A DNA stretch of 64,000 bases, from the NCBI GenBank assembly GCA_002328585.1, contig DCUV01000032.1, positions 198,277 through 262,276 on the forward strand. Direction: 5' to 3'. The stretch is from Spirochaetia bacterium UBA2205 (GTDB lineage: Bacteria > Spirochaetota > UBA4802 > UB4802). The notes beneath the pieces are model-generated. The model saw only the letters and a list, made by a program, of their open reading frames with translations, did not search any database and was not told the origin of the DNA. Below, in pieces: positions 62,472 through 64,000 of this stretch (positions are counted from its first letter, which is position 1; every line of letters begins with the position of its first letter). Position numbers and translations under genes: made by a program.

Positions 62472-63533
62472 ATGAAAAAATATTTGAATTTAGGAGTTGT
62501 AGGTTGCGGCGAGATGTCGCAGTCATTTGCTACTCTTTGCAAATTGAATCGATATATGAAAATAAAGTCCTGTGCGGATATAAACAGTACTTGTGCACAG
62601 CAATTTGCAAAAAAATATTCAATCAAGCATTGGTATACAGACTATCTCAGTATGATACAGAATAATGAATTAGACGCAATTTATTTATCCGTCCCTCACT
62701 CTTTACATTATACAATACTATCTAAAGCTATAGAAGTAAATCTTCACGTATTTTGCGAAAAACCAATAACAACTGATATTAACCATGCCATTGACCTTTG
62801 CAAAAAGTCAAAATCAAAAAATGTAAAAATTGCTGTTAATTATCAATACAGGTATGATAGTTCATGTTATCAACTTGTTATGTCAGCACACAATAATATA
62901 TTAGGGGATCTGTACTATTGCCGTTGCAATGTACCCTGGCATCGAACTCAGGATTATTTTGATTCATCTCCATGGCGTGGAAGAATAAGTGAAGCAGGTG
63001 GTGGAACACTATTAACGCATGCAAGTCATGTTTTAGACATAGCACTTTGGGCTTTTGGTAAGCAACCATCCTTTGCTTTGGGTACAATTTCTCAAAAAAA
63101 ATTCAAAAACATAGATGTTGAAGATACTGCAATGGGAATAGTTGAAATGGAGGACGCATCGCTCATCAATATTACCAGTTCAATAGCTTCTACACCAGAA
63201 CAAAAAGTATCAATTGAATTATATGGAAGTAAAGGAACAGCTCTATACACCGGACCCGACTATCCTCCATTTTCACACATCCGCTTTAAAGGTGTAAAAG
63301 CAAAAAGATACAAACTTCCCATTAAAGGGCTGTTCTCTTACCAGCGCAGTTTGGAAGCTTTCCGCCAATGGATATTGTATGATGTGCCATATCTGTGTCC
63401 TATTGAAGCATCACTTCCAGTTTTATCAGCTATTACTGCTATCTATCATTCTTCACAATCAGGTAAAAGGGTAAAAGTTGATAAGCAATTTGACAATACA
63501 AAAATCAACAGGAGGTTGCCCCATGAAAAATAA
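62472..63533 (+). CDS. Gfo/Idh/MocA family oxidoreductase
   Basis: The 353-residue NAD(P)-dependent enzyme has LGVVGCGEMSQSFATL at the Rossmann start, YLSVPHSLHY, the EKPI motif in FCEKPITTD with catalytic Lys, and NYQYRYDSSCYQ. A C-terminal substrate domain contains GGGTLLTHASHVLDIALW with the catalytic His/Asp area. The family oxidises or reduces sugars, inositols and 3-keto-glycosides. Its pairing with ThuA and an SDR fits a 3-keto sugar pathway. It overlaps the symporter start by 11 bp. Confidence 0.9.
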   Translation: MKKYLNLGVVGCGEMSQSFATLCKLNRYMKIKSCADINSTCAQQFAKKYSIKHWYTDYLSMIQNNELDAIYLSVPHSLHYTILSKAIEVNLHVFCEKPITTDINHAIDLCKKSKSKNVKIAVNYQYRYDSSCYQLVMSAHNNILGDLYYCRCNVPWHRTQDYFDSSPWRGRISEAGGGTLLTHASHVLDIALWAFGKQPSFALGTISQKKFKNIDVEDTAMGIVEMEDASLINITSSIASTPEQKVSIELYGSKGTALYTGPDYPPFSHIRFKGVKAKRYKLPIKGLFSYQRSLEAFRQWILYDVPYLCPIEASLPVLSAITAIYHSSQSGKRVKVDKQFDNTKINRRLPHEK

Positions 63534-64000
63534 TGCAGAAAAATTGAGCCTTTCTACAAAGATTGGATTCGGAATGGGCGATATATATGGCGGTGGATCA
63601 ATGATGTTTATAGGTATATACTATCTCTACTTTCTTACTGATATCATAAAGCTCAACCCCTCATTAGCAGGCATTGTAATTCTTATTTCTAAAATCTGGG
63701 ATGCTGTGAATGACCCAATAATGGGCGTAATTACCGACCGTACAAGAACAAAATTAGGCAGAAGAAGACCATATCTTTTAGCAGGGATTATTTTTATCTT
63801 TATTTCGTATTTTTTACTGTGGTATCCTGTAAGTTTTCAGAGTGAATTAGGACGCTTTATTTTTGTTTTGCTTGCTTACATCTTTTTTGACACTGTTTTA
63901 ACAATGGTTATGGTCCCCTATAATGCTTTAGCTTCAGAACTAACCCTTGATTACCATGAAAGAACATTGCTTACTTCAATACGCATGTTTTTCTCTATGA
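63523..64000 (+). CDS. GPH-family sugar:cation symporter (3' end off window)
   Basis: From the ATG at 63523, after GGAGG, 159 codons read through the right edge. The protein has TKIGFGMGDIYGGGSM at the start, the loop motif KIWDAVNDPIMGVITDRT followed by LGRRRPYLL, and a helix rich in Phe. This matches MelB/XynP-like GPH symporters that bring glycosides in with Na+ or H+. It is the transporter for the preceding catabolic genes and starts inside the Gfo/Idh/MocA stop. The decayed symporter at 26770-27844 belongs to the same family. Confidence 0.88.
   Translation, partial: MKNNAEKLSLSTKIGFGMGDIYGGGSMMFIGIYYLYFLTDIIKLNPSLAGIVILISKIWDAVNDPIMGVITDRTRTKLGRRRPYLLAGIIFIFISYFLLWYPVSFQSELGRFIFVLLAYIFFDTVLTMVMVPYNALASELTLDYHERTLLTSIRMFFSM

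Noticed and set aside
1..64000. tRNA, rRNA, CRISPR arrays, IS elements or prophage
   Set aside because: Intergenic gaps were read for cloverleaf sequences, regular repeats and transposase or phage-like frames; none was convincing. Weak tRNAs might be missed by eye.

Overview
The window is AT-rich, densely coded bacterial chromosome with Shine-Dalgarno-led genes on both strands. Lipoproteins, outer-membrane barrel candidates, System I cytochrome c maturation and a signal-peptide/7TM-DISM/adenylate cyclase protein point to a diderm bacterium. A spirochaete-related or similar uncultured lineage fits best, but no rRNA is present and the assignment is a guess. No tRNA, rRNA, CRISPR array, prophage or insertion sequence was seen.

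Layout. 0-2.8 kb: universal stress protein (cut by the left edge), lipoprotein and TPR/Mrr-like protein. 3.1-5.3 kb: purE-guaA. 5.3-12.2 kb: a small orphan gene behind a leader RNA, smpB, and a ccmABCDEF operon headed by a five-haem lipoprotein cytochrome; its CcmE uses the Cys (CxxxY) form. 12.5-18.1 kb: AsmA-like protein, dienoyl-CoA isomerase-like protein, a DUF1003 remnant, DedA, aldo/keto reductase and 2-hydroxyacid dehydrogenase. 18.5-26.7 kb: adenylate cyclase, barrel protein, small ribbon-helix-helix-like genes, a DUF4015-type protein, XPB helicase and an SRPBCC protein. 26.8-35 kb: a decayed GPH symporter, an ADP-forming acyl-CoA synthetase, and a trehalose/osmotic operon (mscS, otsA-otsB fusion, treT-like). 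35.3-45.7 kb: YjbQ, a selenocysteine peroxiredoxin, an HDAC-like hydrolase, a LarE/glycosyltransferase-like/CapA operon, an envelope trio (lamin-tail protein, barrel with ComEA-like HhH, second barrel) and a CPBP protein. 45.8-56.8 kb: a hexuronate/glycan cluster (HpcH-type aldolase, UxuA, KDG kinase, Nramp-like transporter, UlaG-like hydrolase, SDR, RraA-like, GH38-like, FadR-type regulator). 56.8-64 kb: a second catabolic island (old yellow enzyme, LacI, SDR, flavoprotein, ThuA, Gfo/Idh/MocA, GPH symporter cut by the right edge).

The sugar-acid cluster appears to be controlled by its own FadR-type repressor: the same operator core lies immediately downstream of a TTGACA-N17 promoter at both uxuA and the regulator gene. 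The peroxiredoxin is read through an in-frame UGA with a hairpin just 3' of it that looks like a bacterial SECIS element.

The most unusual signal is not a gene. The non-palindromic octamer GCGATAGT (extended form GGCGATAGTTA) occurs 25 times by hand count, 12 forward and 13 reverse, mostly inside genes, when about one or two would be expected by base composition. It resembles a DNA-uptake-sequence-like or HIP1-like genome signature and is missing from 25.4-35.1 kb and from 53.6 kb to the end.
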